A stretch of 64,000 bases of DNA from Isoetes taiwanensis (Eukaryota; Streptophyta; Lycopodiopsida; Isoetales; Isoetaceae): assembly GCA_021234155.1 (NCBI GenBank), contig JAJEKV010000014.1:22087513-22151512 (forward strand), given 5' to 3'. This document shows, in pieces, positions 12,701-25,221 of the stretch (positions are counted from its first letter, which is position 1; every line of letters begins with the position of its first letter). The translations under genes and the position numbers were made by a program. The notes below the pieces were generated by a model. It worked only from the letters and a program-made list of their open reading frames with translations. It was not told where the DNA came from and made no database searches.

Positions 12701-13383
12701 TTTACAGAATATTCGGCCCATATGCCAAGACAAGTAGTCAAGATGGCGATGGAAACTCAAATAAATTTATTGCACAAGGGATGTCTCTCTTTCTACCACA
12801 AACTGTTTTACTCTCAGAGTCTTACTCTCAGAATCAAAAGTACCTGGCTTGCTTGTAAACTTGCTTAGTGTAAGTGAGTTTGATTGAATGATGAGCTATT
12901 CCGTCTTTTTTTCTGATGTCCTGCTTTGTAAAACTCCTTTCGATTTTGTTGATCTTAAACTTTTGGCCGAAGGTCACTTAAATGAGGAAGGTTTGTACGT
13001 CTTGGATGTCCAATAGGCGGTTCACATCAACAAGAAGTCTCACATAAATCATCTCTTACTGTGCTATTTCTAGATCAGAGTCTTTATGGCATAAGGTTTT
13101 CCCTGCCTTAGTTTCAGGATCCAGGATGGTTCAAGAAATGCCCACTCTTACTATATAAGATGGTAAGGACCAAGGATCCGTCTGATTGCCAAGCTGCTAC
13201 AGGGCTAGAAACCTAGCCTAAAAGGCTAGAGAGAAGTTTAACAAGATTTGATCCCACACAACAGTAAAGAGAACAACAGAGAAAACTATTATCAGAGAAA
13301 CCTCGGTCTTTATTAAACTGAAACCTCACTCTAACCTCTGCCATGATGACTGGACCTAGATACTAGAAATATATTTCACTTCA

Positions 13384-14632
13384 TTTTTATCTTGAAAATA
13401 ATGCAGCACTGCTCAAAGATGTGCAGGGAACCAGGCACTTACCTACTTTATACTGATTTGCAGATATTAAAACATGGAAGGAAGATCATCTTTGGAACCA
13501 AAAAAAGAAATCAAGACCGAGTGTCCAATAAGCATTGATCGTTCAAAGGAATCACAACCTTCCTTGGCATCTAATTTTTCGCTCAAGATCCATTTATGTA
13601 TGGGCAACCAAAAGTGCAAGAAATATATTTATTAAGCGGCCCGACCGGAGAGCGTGGTCTCAGAACATAAAAAGCAATCGAGTACAAGACATTGCTCGAC
13701 ATCCGAACATTGAAGTCCGGGGTAGCAACCTCCTCGATACTTTAGTTTTCCTGTTATATATTTGTTCTAGAACATTTAACCTGTATAAGGAAATACAACT
13801 GCACCAATGCAGTTTTTGAACAGGGACAGCACTTGAGGTACATGTTTCTTTAATGTATAGAATTTGAACTAAACCATGCTCTATTTTCTTATACTCACAG
13901 GAACATATTTCGACAATAGATTGAGTGCATCTGATAGATTTCCTGAGGCCTTGCTATTGAGCATATTGCCTGTGATAGGTGCAAAATATCAAATAAAACG
14001 GGATCAACTCTCTATAGAAACGCATTAGTTTGATAATATTGCAGGTTGAGAATCTCATTACTCTCTGCCAAAGACTGATTCTGTCCAGTGTAGAGAAATG
14101 TCACAGGGCAAGATTTGGAGCTCCTACAAGACTTGTCTGGCAAGTCTGAAAAACCCATGTCGTCATTGACAGCACGGTATTCTGGTCTGGGAACTTGCAG
14201 AACAGCTGGATATTTTGTAGGGGATGATATGGGAAAGTCTAAGCACCAAACATATTGACACATTTCTTTTGCACAGAGAGAACATGTAAAAGAGAATCTA
14301 AAAGCTGTGAGTGAAATTCATCAATGTCTGAAGGAGCAACAACAGAAAAAGGAAAAAGCTGAGAGGGAAAGATTCCACAAAGAGGTGACAGGAAAACTTG
14401 CCCAGGTTGGTTAATTCATTTGATGAAATGCATGCTGGTCTCAAAATAAAGAGACTTGTTGTAAACACAGAAAGACTATGAATCTGAAGGATGTGGTCCT
14501 TTTTCATACTTGCAGTCCTAAGCATTTTATCTTGAAAATAAATGCAACACTGCTCAAATATGTGCAGGGAACCAGGCACTTACCTCTCTATACTGATTTG
14601 CAGATATTAAAACATGGAAGGAAGATCATGCT
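13384..14632. repeat. 106-bp direct duplication, copies about 1.14 kb apart
   Basis: Sequence beginning TTTTATCTTGAAAATA and ending CATGGAAGGAAGATCAT is present at about 13384-13490 and again at about 14522-14632 with a handful of substitutions and indels. The flanks differ, so these are not obvious LTRs. One copy can be read as a weak copia RNase H-like phrase (KYVQGTRHLPLYTDL), so both may be debris of one retroelement family. Confidence 0.6.
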
Positions 14633-15199
14633 GGTACCTTGTTGCAGAGTCCAATATCATGACCTGAAATAATATAATAGATGCAGTCAATTCTTAACAA
14701 TTACCATAAGTTGTTAAGATAAATATGAAAGGTTTTCAGCGTAAAGTTTTTCGGTGTATAAATATGCAATGATGTGCTGGTTTAAGCTCTAGCCACCAGG
14801 TTCCCCAAAAAGAAACTACCAGTCATCTAGAATCTCTAATGTAGATAATGGATTTCAAATAGACGCTCAAATGTACTCACGTTCTGCCATCAAGATCAAT
14901 TCATATCGAATATTTGAAGACAATGTTAGGAAGATGTGGGATCTGCTGCGAAGTGGGAATGTTCCTTTGACTCAACCTGCAATTATAGTTTCATGTAAAA
15001 TTATCACAAATAGAATTCATGCAAACTTTGCTTCCAAAATCAAATTCTCAAAACCTTTCAATCCAGGACACAAAAACCATCTATTTACCTGTTTTCTGAT
15101 TCTAGATTTCGCGCCCGAGAATGCAAGAACAGCAAGAAAGCATTTCCCATTTCCCGCTTCCCACCGAATTTTGCTCAAATTTTTTCGCCGAATTGTGCT

Positions 15200-15300
15200 C
15201 AAAATTTGTCACGAAGGTAAATTTTTTTGTCCTACGTGACAAAAACTAGTTTGTCACGAATGCACCATTTTCCACGCGTGACATAAATTTGTTTGTTATT
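15200..15300. repeat. Internal cluster of CACTA subterminal-type motifs
   Basis: TTTGTCACGAAGG, CGTGACAAAAACTAG, TTTGTCACGAATG and CACGCGTGACATAAA lie within 100 bp, 10 kb from the right terminus and 8 kb from the left. They match the motif otherwise confined to the ends. They may be the end of a second, related CACTA copy merged into this one, or an internal regulatory cluster. I see no adjacent CACTA terminus. Confidence 0.55.
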
Positions 15301-17040
15301 TCAATGGTCCATATAGTTATAGGCTACAATAGAAATAGAGTTCTCCTTTGGCAACCAATAATTTACTGCCACATGGCAAGTCCATACAATGCAAAATGGA
15401 AGTCGGCTAACCCCATTCCACATGACTAACCGTTGGAGCCGTTTTCAAGGTTTCTTTAGGGATGTCATTGCCGCATTGCTCTTTCTGCAAAGTTTTCGCA
15501 CTATTTTTCGAGCAAAGTTCTTCCTTAGAGTTGTCGCCACCACATTGTTCTTTGAGTCCTTGATAGAGTTTTCGCAGGGCAGGCCTAAGCTTTTCCTTCA
15601 CCATTTCTTTCCCACGATCAGGAAGTCAATGGCTCAATAGCAGTTTTTCTGTGCATTGCCTACATAGCTTCACAACAATTTATGCAATAGATGAGGATGC
15701 AATTTATCGTGTCCTCTAGTATATGCTTGGTTGCCATAGATGGGATAAATTCCATACCCATCTATTCCATCCTCAGCTTAGAAATGCTTCCAAACTTCCA
15801 ATAATATTGATTCCAATGTACAATATCTTTTGCTTCCTGTATATGGATGGCCGAAACGGAACGTTTGCTTTCACACTTTTAAAATTTTGAAGAATGTGCC
15901 AATGGATTCTCTTATCCTTAAGACATACATCATCATATTCAACTTCATGCTTCAAACTTCAGTATGTCCACAAGGTGAAAGTCTAAAAGAGACCTTTCCT
16001 AGAGTGAACAATTGTTGATCGATGAAGTTCCAAAAGAGATTCTCACTCTTAACAATGTTATTATAGCCATATTCATGAGCAATGCATTAATGCAATGTTG
16101 AGAAAATAGTCTTCCATTATTCCATATCCCTAGAACTCTCCCTTCGATATATATTTGATGAATATATGACATGACTTTATATGGTTGCCAATTGAAAAGA
16201 GAGATGGTGGGTCTCTATATCTTATCTTTGATGTCTGAAGCTATTCTATGAAACCCTAGCCTAGAAGATAGAAAAGACTTCAAGGACTAACAAGAAACTA
16301 TATATGTTGGGCCCAATTATGTATCTATCATCATGATGTTAAATGTACAAAAAGATGGAGATCACAAATTCAATCTTGCATCCATAGGCACAACACGTTT
16401 CTAGTCAAGGGCCACCATTTTTAAGCGTGCCATGTCATAGTTTTTTGCTATTAGTTTTTTGCCCATATTGACCTCAGATCTAATTTCCCACATCTAACAA
16501 TCGTGAAAATTACAAAATGGATGATAAATAATCTATTTTCATTTCCCTAACCTAAGGCAATGAAATGAAAGCACAGAAGAATGTGACACTAGCTTTTTTC
16601 GTCCCCCCCGCACCCCCCTCCCTTTTTTTTTTTTGGTGGGGGTTTTACCATAATGCACCTACTTTTTGATGTTATTACCAAAATGCTCTCCAAAATGACG
16701 GGCATTTTGGTAAATATTGTAACATTGTTCTTGTGGGTCATCAAGTTCAATAGTTGTATTCACAAACATTGTAGAGTAACATAATATCTAGAGTATCTCG
16801 TAGACACGTTTTGACTCCAAGAATCTAAATTTTCAACACAAATTGTCTTGTACTTGCTACTTGCCCCCTTTTTAGCCCCTTTCTCCTGCTCACACTCTTC
16901 TATCTTGCTTCTACCACCACAACCCCCGCCATGTCAGTCCCAATTTCTAACACTCCATGGACATGCCCATAGATGGAGAAAAAACTTCCCATAACCCAAA
17001 TCTCAGCCACTAGGCAAACATGGCAACCAAGCATGAGAGA

Positions 17041-19066
17041 CGTTTCATGAGACATGACCTACCATTTGAACGGTGGGATTAGCAGATGAAGCTGTTTTGG
17101 TGCCCCGATACTTAAACCCTACTAAATTTGTAGGGTTTAGGTTTTGGAAGCCTTCCCTCCTTTCGAAGTGGTCAAGAGCTTGCATGCATAGTCCCTAAAG
17201 TAAATTGGATGTTTTTGACTCATGCACAAAGATAAAAGCACATTCTGAGCTTGCTAGAGTGGTCGAACTGGAGGAACACCCCATTTCTTGGTCGTGCCCC
17301 TACGTGGGAAAGGGGAAAATTTAGGGGTTCGCACATCCGAGCATTGGATTTCCAACTTTTATTTTCGGAGATGTTTCTCGGGACATGAACTCTTATTTGA
17401 AAGATGGGATTAGCAAACGACGTGATTTTGGTGCCTTGATATGTAAACCCTACTAAATCTGTAGGGTTTAGGTCTTGACAGCCTTCCCTACATCGAAAGT
17501 AGTCGAGAGCTTACGTGCACAGTTTCCTCAAGGGTCCGAAAAGAGGCCCCAAGAGTGAGAACAAAGAACCCCTTCCTAGGCACTGGTTCCAAACTTGCAC
17601 CCTTGCGATGGCTCGTCACAAGCTAGATATTGTGCAACCGGGCATGCTAGAAGGCAGGACATGACAGTTTGGCTCCGTCCTTGCATCTAGATGGTTAGAG
17701 TCACCCTTGAACACATGTTTGAGGAGTAGACAATCGATCAAACGCCTAGCTTGCCTTGTACATCCTATGCTTAGATTAGCGCATTAGGCAAGGAATGCAT
17801 TGAATGAGAGATCCACTAGCTGCTCATATCGAGTAGAGATTAGTTCTATTGGTCATGGAAGTTGGTCCCTAGAGTAACTTCGATGCTTTGAACTCATGTG
17901 CGAAGTCTAAATAAGGTTCTGAGCTCGATAGAGTGGCTGAATTGGGGGATCACGCCATTTTCTCATCGTGTTCCTACATCGAGAAGGGGAAAATTTGGGG
18001 GTTGGCACATCCGGGTTGTAGGTGTTCATTTTTTCTTTTAAGCGATGTTTCATGGGACATGAGCTACCATTGGAACGGTAGGATTAGCAGATGAAGCTGT
18101 TTTGGTGCCCCGATACTTAAACCCTACTAAATTTGTAGGGTTTAGGTTTTGGAAGCCTTCCCTCCTTTCGAAGTGGTCAAGAGCTTGCATGCATAGTCCC
18201 TAAAGTAAATTGGATGTTTTTGACTCATGCACAAAGATAAAAGCACATTCTGAGCTTGCTAGAGTGGTCGAACTGGAGGAACACCCCATTTCTTGGTCGT
18301 GCCCCTACGTGGGAAAGGGGAAAATTTAGGGGTTCGCACATCCGAGCATTGGATTTCCAACTTTTATTTTCGGAGATGTTTCTCGGGACATGAACTCTTA
18401 TTTGAATGATGGGATTAGCAAACGACGTGATTTTGGTGCCTTGATACGTAAACCCTACTAAATCTGTAGGGTTTAGGTCTTGACAGCCTTCCCTACATCG
18501 AAAGTAGTCGAGAGCTTACGTGCACAGTTTCCTCAAGGGTCCGAAAAGAGGCCCCAAGAGTGAGAACAAAGAACCCCTTCCTAGGCACTGGTTCCAAACT
18601 TGCACCCTTGCGATGGCTCGTAACAAGCTAGATATTGTGCAACCGGGCATGCTAGAAGGCAGGACATGACAGTTTGGCTCCGTCCTTGCATCTAGGCTAG
18701 AGTCACGCTTGAACACATGTTTGAGGAGTGCCTGGCTTGCCTTGGACATCCTATGCTTAGATTAGAGCACTAGGCAAGGAATGCATTGAATGAGAGGTCC
18801 ACTAGCATGCATAGTCCCTAAAGTAAATTGGATGTTTTTTACTCATTCACAAAGTTAAAAACACATTCTGAGCTTGCTGGAGTAGTCGAATTGGAGGAAT
18901 ACCCCATTTCTTGGTCATGCCCCTACATGGGAAAGGGGAAAATTTGGGGGTTGGCACATCCGTGCATTGGATTTCCAACTTTTATTTTCGGAGATGTTTC
19001 TTGGGACATGAACTCTTATTTGAATGATGGGATTAGCAAACGACGCGATTTTGGTGCCTTGGGACA
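17041..19066. repeat. Higher-order tandem repeat with telomere-like hairpin motifs
   Basis: A unit of 1005 bp is repeated almost identically (for example AGCAGATGAAGCTG at 17081 and 18086), with a third partial copy at about 18805-19060. Each unit itself contains diverged sub-repeats about 330 bp apart. Each sub-repeat carries TAAACCCTACTAAA followed by TAGGGTTTA, that is, inverted plant telomere-type heptamers, at 17113-17139, 17444-17470, 18118-18144 and 18449-18475. No convincing coding sequence. Confidence 0.85.
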
Positions 19067-19196
19067 TGAGCTCAGTAATTTCATGCAATGCATCTACAAC
19101 AATTCATATCTGTATCTAATATTCAATGACCTTATTATATCTCCTATCTTGTGTATCAATTTGCCTCCTTATCAAGCATGTCTTTCCATTGTACAT

Positions 19197-22100
19197 TTAG
19201 CCATCATCTTCTACATCATCATTTTCATGTAATAATTCTTGAAACTCCTCCATGTTTACATACAAGTCGTGATCAATACAGATCTCTTGTTGTACTGGAG
19301 TATCATTCTCATCAATGTCGAGAAAAACAAATATACCATCGTTACATTCTTTTTCCTCTTCAATAGGTTCACCATCATCTATTGTTGGTGGAATCTCAGT
19401 GTCATCGATGCCTTCTCCCTCAACGTCCATAGCCATGTCCCCTCCCTCAAAAACATCTAGACCTTCTCCTCCTCCTCCAACCTCATCCATGCCTTCTTCC
19501 TCAACATCCATAGCAATGCCCTCTCCCTCAACATCGACGCCTTCTCTTCCTTCATCTTCTACATCCTCTCCAAGAGAAGGCACTACCTCATAATTTTTTA
19601 TCTGTCGTGGGTTGACCTGCATGAAAGTACCCAGATCAATAACCTATGAAAAAAACTAGCATTGCTTTTACTGATGATGAAGATTCAACCTGCATCACGT
19701 ATAACCAATCTCGATCATTAGGTGCAGGGTGCAGATATACTTGTTGACACTTCTCTGGAAAAATGTAAAAGTCATTGTCTTCTGGAATCAAACGTGTAGA
19801 CTTGACTTGAACTAAACCACTAGAACTGTGACGGAATGTGGCATTCCTGCCTCGTAATTGTGCATCGAACCATCTAACTCGAAACAGGACTTTGGTGAAT
19901 TGTCGAAAATCAAGTTCCAAAATTTGTTGTATTTTTCCAACATATTCAATCTCAGCTTCTATCAGGTTCGTGTCCCTTGCACGCGACTTGCAACTGTAAA
20001 AGTAGATATCACACCACAATCAAAAGTGACACAACCTTCATCCCTTTTCTGAACCCGAAAGTGGCGCCCGTTGCAAATATATCCATTGTACAATGAAACC
20101 TGCAAAATCGAGCAAAGATTGACATAATGTAAACAAGTACAAGCTTCAAAGAAATATAACTTACCCAACTTGAAGGTCCAAAGGCAATTTCTCTTTCCTC
20201 ATCAGTTACAGAGTTGGGGTCCTCTCTCTTTGATGCTAAGACTGTCTTTAATATCCAATCTTCGGGCATAGTATCTGGTAGTGTGCATAGCTCAGGAGGG
20301 TATGGTGCTCGTGATTGTTGTCGCCATTGTCGTCGTTCTAGTTCCCTGGCTTGCTTTAGCTCATCATACTTTCGAACCCATTTCTCCATGCATTGCTCAT
20401 TATGCACTATGTAAAATTTGATTGCATTAAGCTCATCGTGCTTTAGTTTGTAATTGCGCCCTTTGCTATGTAGCTTATCCAAGCTTTGTTCATGTTGTAG
20501 GAACGACACTGCTTCCTTATCAACTTTCTTAAGATACGTTGATATGGCAAACTTGCAATCCTCGGCAACCCATCCTTCAGACATGCTCCCTTCAGGCTTA
20601 GCAAATTGCCTCACAAAGTCCTTAAGGACTTTCATGAATCGCTCAAGAAAAAACATCCAACGATAGGAGACGGGCCCTGCCCAATCAATGTCCTCAACTA
20701 GATGTACGAGCAAATGTACCTATTATAAATAAATTTGTGAGAAACACTTGCGATAATGATCAGACATATAAAAAACTTTGTTACATTTTGAAACAAGCAA
20801 AGGTGCACCTGTATATCAAAGAAACTTGTTGGGAACACTTTCTCAAATAGGCAAAGGACTTCAACGGATAGCTCCTTCATTTGTTGAAGGTCTTTTCTGT
20901 CAATCTCCTTTAATGATATCCATCCTCAGAATGTAGAGATATCCTTCAATATATACTTGTATCTATAATCACATCTACATAATCAAAGTTTGTAAATGAG
21001 CTTACCTACATAGCTTGGCCAATTTGAAAATAGGCTCGCAAACTTTAGAAGGCAGTCTGTCAGGTAGAACCATAGGTAAAATCTCCTACAAGACAAGGAC
21101 AAAGAAAAACAATAATTAAAAAAACAGAGGTCAATAAACTATATGACATATATACTCATATTATAGGAACTTCATCATTATGACTTGTGGTAGTCATGGG
21201 ACTTCAATCCGGTTAACTTATTGCCCTTCTTTGCCCAACACCTTTTAAAAGAGGAGCAGTACCCAGTTGGCATCTTCACTTCTTTAATAGACTCTTGCAC
21301 AATATCCAAGTTCTTTTTAGTTAAAACCCATGGCGGACGAGATTTTGGATTCTTTAGACTTGCATTACGACGGGGCTGTAATAATAAACAATCTTGTCGA
21401 GAAGCAACACTATCTTTCTCCCGGTGATATCTTTGCCATAGAGAATCTGAAATATTTTTCATGATATGCATTGGATCCAATAAAGCCGTGTACTTCAACT
21501 CCCGCCAGTATGGTAACTCAAATAGTATAGATAATTGTTTCATGCCATTTGGAGGAGTGACAATGATGTTATCAGGACCTTCATAAACATCGCTTGCATG
21601 TTCAAATCTTTTCCATGCCTTGTCTTACACGACGCTCCCATTGATCGAGCCAATCTCTTGTGGTCATGCACTTTGGAGTGTCTATTTTTGCTAGGGCTCC
21701 CCTACGTAATGGATGATCCATTGGTAAAAATCTTTCATGGCCCTCGTATACATGTTTCTTCAATGAACCAGAGTATCTTGATGTGATTTGGTCACCACAA
21801 CGTACACAAGCATATTGACCTTTAGTTTGTAGACCTATAGATATAAAAACAATTTTTATTATTGATGTAATTTTCATATAAAAAAGCCCTCAAAATAAAA
21901 AAGAACAAGAAGATACCGTTACATATGCTGAGACCAGGATAGTCATGCATTGTCCACATTAATATAGCTTTCAGTGTAAATCTTTGCTCCCTAGATATTC
22001 TCTTAGAGATATCTACCATGGGAACACCACTCCATAGAGTTTTCAAGTCGTCAATTAAGGGTGATAGATATACATCAAAATTTTTAGGTTGTGAAGGGCC

Positions 22101-23238
22101 CGCAATATCAAGACTCAGCATGATTAAAGACTCCCACTACATTTTATATAAAAAAAAATATATATATTCCTAATAGGACTAAATGAATTGTACAAACCTG
22201 GAATTATCATGCTCAAGATGATATGACCCCGCTTGATGGACTCATGTGGAGGGATGTTATAGTTTACAAGCATGACTGGCCATGTGGACCACGAGGCTGT
22301 CCGTTGCGAAAAGGGATTGAAACCATATGTTGCGAGACCAAAGTGAATATGTCTTGGTTCATTTTGAAATTCGGGCCATCTGTTATTTATAAATCTCCAT
22401 GCCTCCGAATCAGCGGGAATGCGCATAACTCCATCAGAGCTACAGTTATTTACATGCCAATCCATCAAGGCAGCAATCTCCTTTGTCCTAAACATATGTT
22501 TAAGTCTAGGAATTATAGGAAAATACCGCAATACCTTGCATGGAATGGTCGAGCCTTGGACATCTTTACGGTACCTCGACTCATTACATTTTGGACAATG
22601 AACCATATCCTTGGTGTCCTTATAATATAAGGTACACTCGTTTGGACATACATGGATGTTCTCGTACTCAAAACCAAGCGTCTTTATGAGCTTACGTGCT
22701 TCAGAACGACTAGAAGGAACCTTGTTTTCAGGAGGCAATATTTTGCAAATAAGTCTGCATACACAAATATATGATGATTAAGCCAACAAAGATAAACAAT
22801 AAAATTTCATATGTTCGAGAATTAAGAGTTAGGAAGGGAAGGAAGAACCTTAATATTGCATCAACTGCAACATTTGATATCTTATATTGCCCTTGCAAGT
22901 TGAGGAGGCATAGGTTAAATGTCAATCTCGATATTTTGCAGCCCTCGTATAATTTTGTTTTGGCATCCTGGATTATCTGATCATCAAGGTATTCAGCTGG
23001 ATCTACCTCAATGACTTCATCAACCTCAGAGGCGTGCATATCTTGTTTGTCAATGTCATTATCAATGCCTTGCATGAGAAACTCAAATTGAGCATGCTCG
23101 TACAACAAATCTTGAGTCGCCTCATCATAAGCATGACCAGTGTTTTGTTCCACATTCCCATTAACTATAGGATTTTCTCGTGCAATCTTTTCCATATCAT
23201 CACGGTGGAACTTTGATATACGAGGAGCATCTGGTACC
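19197..23238 (-). CDS. CACTA transposase, TNP2 family
   Basis: Multi-exon gene reading leftward. Order of parts: an N-terminal region with KLYEGCKISRLTFNL (22.9 kb); then SEARKLIKTLGFEYENIHVC with HCPKCNESRYR (22.7-22.5 kb); then GVMRIPADSEAWRFIN, FGLATYGFNPF and WPVMLVNYNIPPHE (22.4-22.2 kb), the TNP2 transposase core; MWTMHDYPGLS (21.95 kb); CVRCGDQITS (21.8 kb); and ELPYWRELKYTALLDPMHIMKNI (about 21.5-21.45 kb). Next come FPTSFFDIQ, AGPVSYRWMFFLERFM and an EGSMSEGW segment (20.9-20.5 kb), the DUF4218-like part; then a DUF4216-like exon with VRWFDAQLRG (19.86 kb). The acidic Glu/Asp/Gly-rich tail ends at 19197. Introns have GT-AG ends and most exons stay open, so the gene may be intact or nearly so. 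The exact start is not settled. It should cut and rejoin the element ends. Confidence 0.85.
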
Positions 23239-23649
23239 TATACCAAAAGAAGCATTTATCCAATATGTCAATAATACCCTTACTTTTAAGCCATTAACCA
23301 TTTTTTTCAAGCATTATAATAAATGTTTGAAATCTAACCACTAGGTATAAAGTTGCCAAGTAAGCACAACAATAAGTAGGAGCACATAAATTGAATAAAT
23401 AAAGAAACGAAAAATGAAAGAAACATAATGCACTTTGAATAGCATTAAGTGTTGCACATAGAATCTAAGCATTACACTTGATGGTGTTAAGTATGCACAA
23501 CATTAATATGAGTACATGATTGAAAAAAAAAAGCAAAGAAAAATGAAACAAGAACAAAGATTCAGATTTAATAAGATAAGTATCATTAATATCGAGTAGC
23601 GATTTATTAAAAATAAAAGTTTGTTTTAAATAACTAAAAGTTTTTATCT

Positions 23650-24813
23650 CTACAAAAACCGATCAGGTACAGTCTCATGGAATTCATAGTCCAAAAATAA
23701 CTCGTCGCCCTCTCTAAGGCTCTTGATAGCAACAACCATAACAAAGTGCTTACACATTCTTGTCATGAACTCCTCGCGATCATTACTTCTTTCTTCAAAC
23801 ATGCAATTGATGATATTTTTATTGGCACCACAGCTGTTGATCAGCCCCGCTATATTGCCATGTTCTTCCAAACGACCATCAATGTAAGATCTCTTATCCT
23901 CATTGTACTCTGATCTCATTTCCATAGTGCATGCATTACTGTTGCAACCGTATACCATCATAGAAAATGAATAATATGTTAATGCTTCCCACTCGGATGC
24001 ACTATACTCTGGACCTCCATAGATCATCAAAGGGACAACTGAATTATATCCAACACGAAGATTTTGGGCAATGAATAATCCCCTTCCAGATCCAGGGAGC
24101 GTAGACTGCTTTATTACATACCGACGACCCCAATAAGTGAATATGTCACCTAAATTGGGCAATGGACCATTAAATAGACCTAATCTTCGTCGATCTACAG
24201 GTTTTAATAATCTCTCAATGTGATGCGGCATTGGTAAATCAGGTATGTCACACCCCACAACTTGGTAACTACTTCCACCATGTACATTTATGTGGCTTGA
24301 TCCACGAGTCCTATAGTGGGATGCACTTTGTGCAGAATCTATTTCATCATCATCTCCAACATGTCTCCAAACTCCCCTCGAAAAATTGATTATGCCTCGT
24401 TGTGTTGAGTTCTGTTTAACCATAGAATGCTTTTTAAATAAAAGACTATGTATTAACTAAAATACAACTATTACCCCAACATGCTAGATAATAAAATAAA
24501 CCTATAACAAATCAAATCATTTACTAACCTGTCCATCTAGTGGTGTTGGGTTGTAGGGCACACCAAAACGCCTACAAAAGCTTTCAGGAGCGCCCCAATA
24601 AGTACCATTTGACTGCAAATGCCGTTCAATCACCGTAGCCAACCGGTTGTGCTGCCCCACACATGACTGACACCAACAAGGTTCAAACTCACCAGCATGG
24701 TGTCCTCGACGTGTCTCAGCTGCGCTGGCTGGGAGCAAACCTGCATCTATCAACTCTTTTATCCTCCTCCTCCTAGTACTAGGAGGAAGATTGCTAAAAA
24801 GGTTGGGATCCAT
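23650..24813 (-). CDS. SET-domain protein carried by the CACTA element
   Basis: Two exons: 24813-24529 (95 codons, begins MDPNLFSNLPPSTRRRR) and about 24411-23650. Exon 1 has a Cys-rich CWCQSCVGQ motif. Exon 2 carries SET-domain landmarks in order: LPGSGRGLFIAQNL (SAM-binding GxG), YIDGRLEEHGNIAGLINSC plus GANKNIINC (equivalent of the GNxARFINHSCxPN motif), and LREGDELFLDYEF (equivalent of GEELTYDY). These place it among SET lysine methyltransferases. The expected His of NHSC is missing (LINSCGAN), so activity is uncertain. Both exons are open and the splice is in phase. The start lies about 410 bp inside the right terminus, downstream of the subterminal array, so it is the promoter-proximal gene of the element. 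It is about 350 residues. A host gene fragment captured by the element is an alternative, but length and open frames argue for a functional cargo. Confidence 0.72.
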
Positions 24814-24880
24814 ACCAAGCGCCCAATAGAGCGCCTAGAAGAAGAGGATCATAAGAAGGGAGCTGGAATGAACAGATTTG

Positions 24881-24934
24881 AAATAAACGGCTATATTATT
24901 TGTCACGCGTGACAAATAATATAGCCGTTTATTT
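24881..24934. repeat. Perfect 54-bp palindrome at the inner edge of the right subterminal array
   Basis: The left arm begins AAATAAACGGCTATATTATT and the centre is GTCACG/CGTGAC. The second 27 bases are the exact reverse complement of the first 27. It embeds the subterminal motif at its centre and lies about 70 bp upstream of the SET-protein start. Confidence 0.95.
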
Positions 24935-25221
24935 GTCACGCATGACAACTAATATAGCCTTTGTCACGCGTGACAACAATTTGTCACCCGTGACAAAGTT
25001 TTGTCGCGCGTGACAAAGGCTATAAACATTTGTCACGCATGACAAATATTTGTCACGCGTGTCAAATTTTAGTCTTTTGTCACGGTTTTTGAGTTTGAAT
25101 TTTTGTCACGAGTTGCAAAAAAAGATTTGCCATTGTCACGAGTGGCAAAGTTAAAATACGTGACAAACTTTATTGGCGTGACAAATTTGCCCGTGACAAA
25201 AGACCCTTGTGCCTTGTAGTG
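24935..25221. repeat. Right subterminal repeats and terminus of the CACTA element
   Basis: About ten copies of TTTGTCACG or its complement, several as TTTGTCACGCGTGACAA, occupy this stretch. The terminus reads CCTTGTAGTG at 25212-25221, the inverted CACTACAAGG. It mirrors the left end and would also contain the promoter of the leftward genes. Confidence 0.88.

Larger units (their letters stand above)
9588..19196. other. Non-coding interior of the CACTA element
   Basis: About 9.6 kb without an intact gene between the second protein gene and the transposase. Recognisable pieces are listed separately: a dispersed TTTAGCTAAA-type repeat, a short tandem repeat, a copia remnant, a 106-bp duplication, a subterminal-like motif cluster at 15.2 kb, and a 2-kb tandem repeat at 17-19 kb. 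A homopolymer-rich G/C-T patch lies near 16600-16640. The open frames near 13535, 14871, 15389 and 15830 show no family motifs. Confidence 0.5.

Noticed and set aside
17041-19066. Interstitial telomere array
   Set aside because: Heptamers occur only as paired inverted single or double units spaced 330 bp apart, not as a run of TTTAGGG.
19239-19593. Ser/Pro-rich plus-strand open frames
   Set aside because: They mirror the Glu/Asp/Gly-rich acidic tail of the minus-strand TNP2 gene, which is in phase with upstream exons.
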